From Vibrio vulnificus NBRC 15645 = ATCC 27562 (lineage in GTDB: Bacteria > Pseudomonadota > Gammaproteobacteria > Enterobacterales > Vibrionaceae): a stretch of DNA of 64,000 bases. The stretch is from the NCBI RefSeq assembly GCF_002224265.1, contig NZ_CP012881.1, forward strand, positions 1-64,000, given 5' to 3'. Positions 61,806 through 64,000 of the stretch are shown here, one piece after another. Each line of letters begins with the position of its first letter. Within the stretch, counting starts at the first letter, position 1. The position numbers and the translations under genes are program-made. The notes beneath the pieces are model-generated. The model was not told the origin of the DNA. It saw only the letters and a list, made by a program, of their open reading frames with translations, and made no database searches.

Positions 61806-62575
61806 GGCTGGCAGTGAGCTTATCCACTCGACAAAAACAGATCCTCGCGTATTTGCAGCAAACCCACGGGGTACTTTCCAGTACCCTGCTTTCTGAACGC
61901 TTTGATGTGTCGGTGCAAACCATTCGTAAAGATATGAATGACTTGAGCGATAAAGGCATGGTGCGTCGTGTGCACGGAGGCATCTCACTCCCCAGCGCCA
62001 ATGACAATCTCTCTTTTACCAATCGCGATCTGCTCAATCTCTCAGCGAAGCAGCGTATTGCGCAAAAAGTGGCGCTTGAATTACCAGAAGGCAGCAGCAT
62101 TTTCTTAGGCATTGGCACCACACCTAAACAAGTCGCACAAGCCTTGTTGGATCACCCTGGTTTAACAGTGGTGACCAACAACCTCAACGCAGCACTAACA
62201 CTCAGTCGCAACCCCAATATTACCTTGCATCTTGCAGGAGGATTGGTGCGACACTCTGACGAAGATACGGTTGGCGAAGTGACCACTCGCTTTTATCGCC
62301 GCTTCAACATCAAAATTGGCATTTTCGGCGTCGGTGGCATGACACATAATGGGCAACTGCTCGACTTCACCCCGGAAGAAGCTAACCTCACTCGCGCCAT
62401 TATCGAATGCAGCGAGCAATGCTGGTTGGTTGCAGACAAAAGCAAATTAGGACGCTATGCTCCAGTAGTAAGTGGTGAACTGTCTGAAATGCAAAAGCTT
62501 TTTGTGGATGAAATCACACCCGAGTTTCTTCAGCTGTGTCAGGATCACCAAGTTACGCTCATCCCTTCTCGATGA
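61802..62575 (+). CDS. DeoR/GlpR-family transcriptional repressor
   Basis: 257-aa regulator, DeoR-type helix-turn-helix at ~6-60 (LSERFDVSVQTIRKDMNDLS, RRVHGG) and a sugar-phosphate-sensing C-terminal domain (GIGTTPKQVAQAL, VADKSKLGRYAP). Overlaps ugpC by ATGA. Being inside the ugp operon it likely responds to glycerol-3-phosphate and represses ugpB; a short palindrome TCGTACGA (57502-57509) upstream of ugpB could be its operator. GlpR proper is usually next to glpD, so I give no gene symbol. Confidence 0.88.
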   Translation: MRLAVSLSTRQKQILAYLQQTHGVLSSTLLSERFDVSVQTIRKDMNDLSDKGMVRRVHGGISLPSANDNLSFTNRDLLNLSAKQRIAQKVALELPEGSSIFLGIGTTPKQVAQALLDHPGLTVVTNNLNAALTLSRNPNITLHLAGGLVRHSDEDTVGEVTTRFYRRFNIKIGIFGVGGMTHNGQLLDFTPEEANLTRAIIECSEQCWLVADKSKLGRYAPVVSGELSEMQKLFVDEITPEFLQLCQDHQVTLIPSR

Positions 62576-62600
62576 GGTGTGATTGAATTAAGGAAACCCA

Positions 62601-63308
62601 ATGCCTCCAATGATTGTCGGCCACCGTGGTGTGGCTGGTTCTTACCCTGAGAATACCCGAGTTAGCGTCCAAGCTGCGATTGATCTTGGCCTAAGCTGGG
62701 TTGAAATAGATGTACAACCGACCAAAGATAATGTGTTGGTCGTCTGCCACGATCATACGATCGATCGCTGTAGTAACGGCAAAGGCCGTGTCGATGCCTA
62801 CAGTTTGAAGGAACTGCAAGCCTTCGATTTTGGAGGATGGTTCGATGAAGCGTTTGCTGGCGAACAAATTATGACCTTGGAATCGTTGCTCAATCTAGCG
62901 GCAGAATACGATTTAGGGCTCAATATCGAAGTGAAAGTCGACAACCACGATGTGGGAAAAGTGGCTTTGAATCTGAAAAACCTCTTGGACAAGAGCCCAC
63001 TAACCGCTGATATAATTCTGCTATCGAGTTTTAGCCACGACATCATCTTACAACTTCATCAACACTGTCCTGGTTATAAGCTGGGCGTACTCAGCGAGCG
63101 CTTATCTCAACGAGACCGACAAGTACTCAAAGAAGTCAACGCATTTAGCTGCAACCTCAACTATCGCTGGATCACAGAAAAACACATTCGCGATTTAAAA
63201 ACAAGCGGATATCAAATTTGGTGCTATACCGTTAATCAGGCAGATAAGTTCCGCTATCTCGACAAAGTGGATGCCATCTTCTCTGACCATCCAGAACGTT
63301 TTATCTAG
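62601..63308 (+). CDS. ugpQ: Glycerophosphodiester phosphodiesterase UgpQ
   Basis: Cytoplasmic enzyme hydrolysing glycerophosphodiesters to glycerol-3-phosphate and an alcohol. 235 aa without signal peptide, as for UgpQ and unlike GlpQ. The GDPD motifs are intact: GHRG (H8, R9), PENT, EIDVQPTKDNVLVVCHD (E35, D37, H50) and later LNIEVKVD. AAGGAA before ATG. Last gene of the ugp operon, processing what the transporter imports. Confidence 0.93.
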   Translation: MPPMIVGHRGVAGSYPENTRVSVQAAIDLGLSWVEIDVQPTKDNVLVVCHDHTIDRCSNGKGRVDAYSLKELQAFDFGGWFDEAFAGEQIMTLESLLNLAAEYDLGLNIEVKVDNHDVGKVALNLKNLLDKSPLTADIILLSSFSHDIILQLHQHCPGYKLGVLSERLSQRDRQVLKEVNAFSCNLNYRWITEKHIRDLKTSGYQIWCYTVNQADKFRYLDKVDAIFSDHPERFI

Positions 63309-63325
63309 CGTTCTCCCCTATCGAA

Positions 63326-63351
63326 CCACTCGTTTTCGGATGAGTGGTTTC
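63326..63351 (+). terminator. Probable terminator of the ugp operon
   Basis: AACCACTC-(10 nt)-GAGTGGTT, 8-bp perfect stem about 18 nt after ugpQ; the T-tract is poor. Confidence 0.6.
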
Positions 63352-63509
63352 AAAACATGACCTTATTTCGAACGTTTAAACAGAATTTACCTATCAAAGG
63401 AATAGAGACAACGAATTAGATAAAACCCTACATAAGACATAGGATTAGTTTCATCAAGGTGCAGCGTTCGTCGTCAACTGATTCTTCGGCGTGTTGACAC
63501 CTCCCTTAG

Positions 63510-64000
<491 letters not shown>

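Overview
The window is from a gamma-proteobacterium, most probably a Vibrio (V. vulnificus or a close relative). I base this on the gene content: a LapA-like VCBS-repeat adhesin, gammaproteobacterial QueC/QueE, the acnD/prpF-type methylcitrate cluster, a VpsT-type regulator and paralogous chemoreceptors. Base composition is moderate. The species is inferred from protein character only; no marker gene is present. No rRNA, tRNA, CRISPR array, insertion sequence or phage gene was seen.

Region 1-22.3 kb (minus strand) is one gigantic surface-adhesin gene that runs off the left edge. From its N-terminus (22314) it encodes a LapA-type retention module with a TAAG di-alanine site, four 84-aa Ig-like repeats, two single domains, five 98-aa VCBS-type repeats, then 52 consecutive copies of an identical 297-bp/99-aa VCBS repeat. 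After that come three indel-damaged copies and a C-terminal region (cadherin-like, PA14-like and RTX-like segments). The leftmost ~3.3 kb is dense in single-base indels and breaks into pieces. This looks like unpolished sequence rather than biology, though true decay cannot be excluded. Divergent from the adhesin are a TolC/LapE-like outer-membrane channel gene and an OmpA-like gene, then a DUF2750 gene and a periplasmic TPR-GGDEF diguanylate cyclase.

Region 27.3-35.6 kb is housekeeping and accessory: queC and queE (7-deazaguanine synthesis), a YidA-like HAD phosphatase, a chemoreceptor, a NUDIX-PAP2 fusion membrane protein with a degenerate phosphatase site, a secreted trypsin-like protease with two chitin-binding modules, and a GNAT acetyltransferase.

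Region 35.7-48.2 kb is a propionate/2-methylcitrate island. A GntR/FCD regulator, prpB, prpC, acnD, prpF and prpE lie on the minus strand. They diverge, across an operator region with two ATTGTCGACAAT palindromes, from a tripartite tricarboxylate transporter (tctC, tctB, tctA).

Region 48.2-53.7 kb is a chaperone-usher pilus operon (pilin, chaperone, usher, probable tip protein) downstream of a LuxR/CsgD-type regulator that carries a WFSR motif like the c-di-GMP-binding motif of VpsT. Region 53.7-57.3 kb holds a TauE/SafE permease, a second chemoreceptor and the remnant of an HD-GYP phosphodiesterase gene. Region 57.5-63.3 kb is a glycerol-3-phosphate/glycerophosphodiester uptake operon (ugpB, ugpA, ugpE, ugpC, a DeoR-type repressor and a glycerophosphodiester phosphodiesterase). 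The window ends inside katG.

A common thread is attachment and c-di-GMP: a Lap-type adhesin with its exporter, a diguanylate cyclase next door, a VpsT-like regulator beside a pilus operon, and a dead HD-GYP gene.
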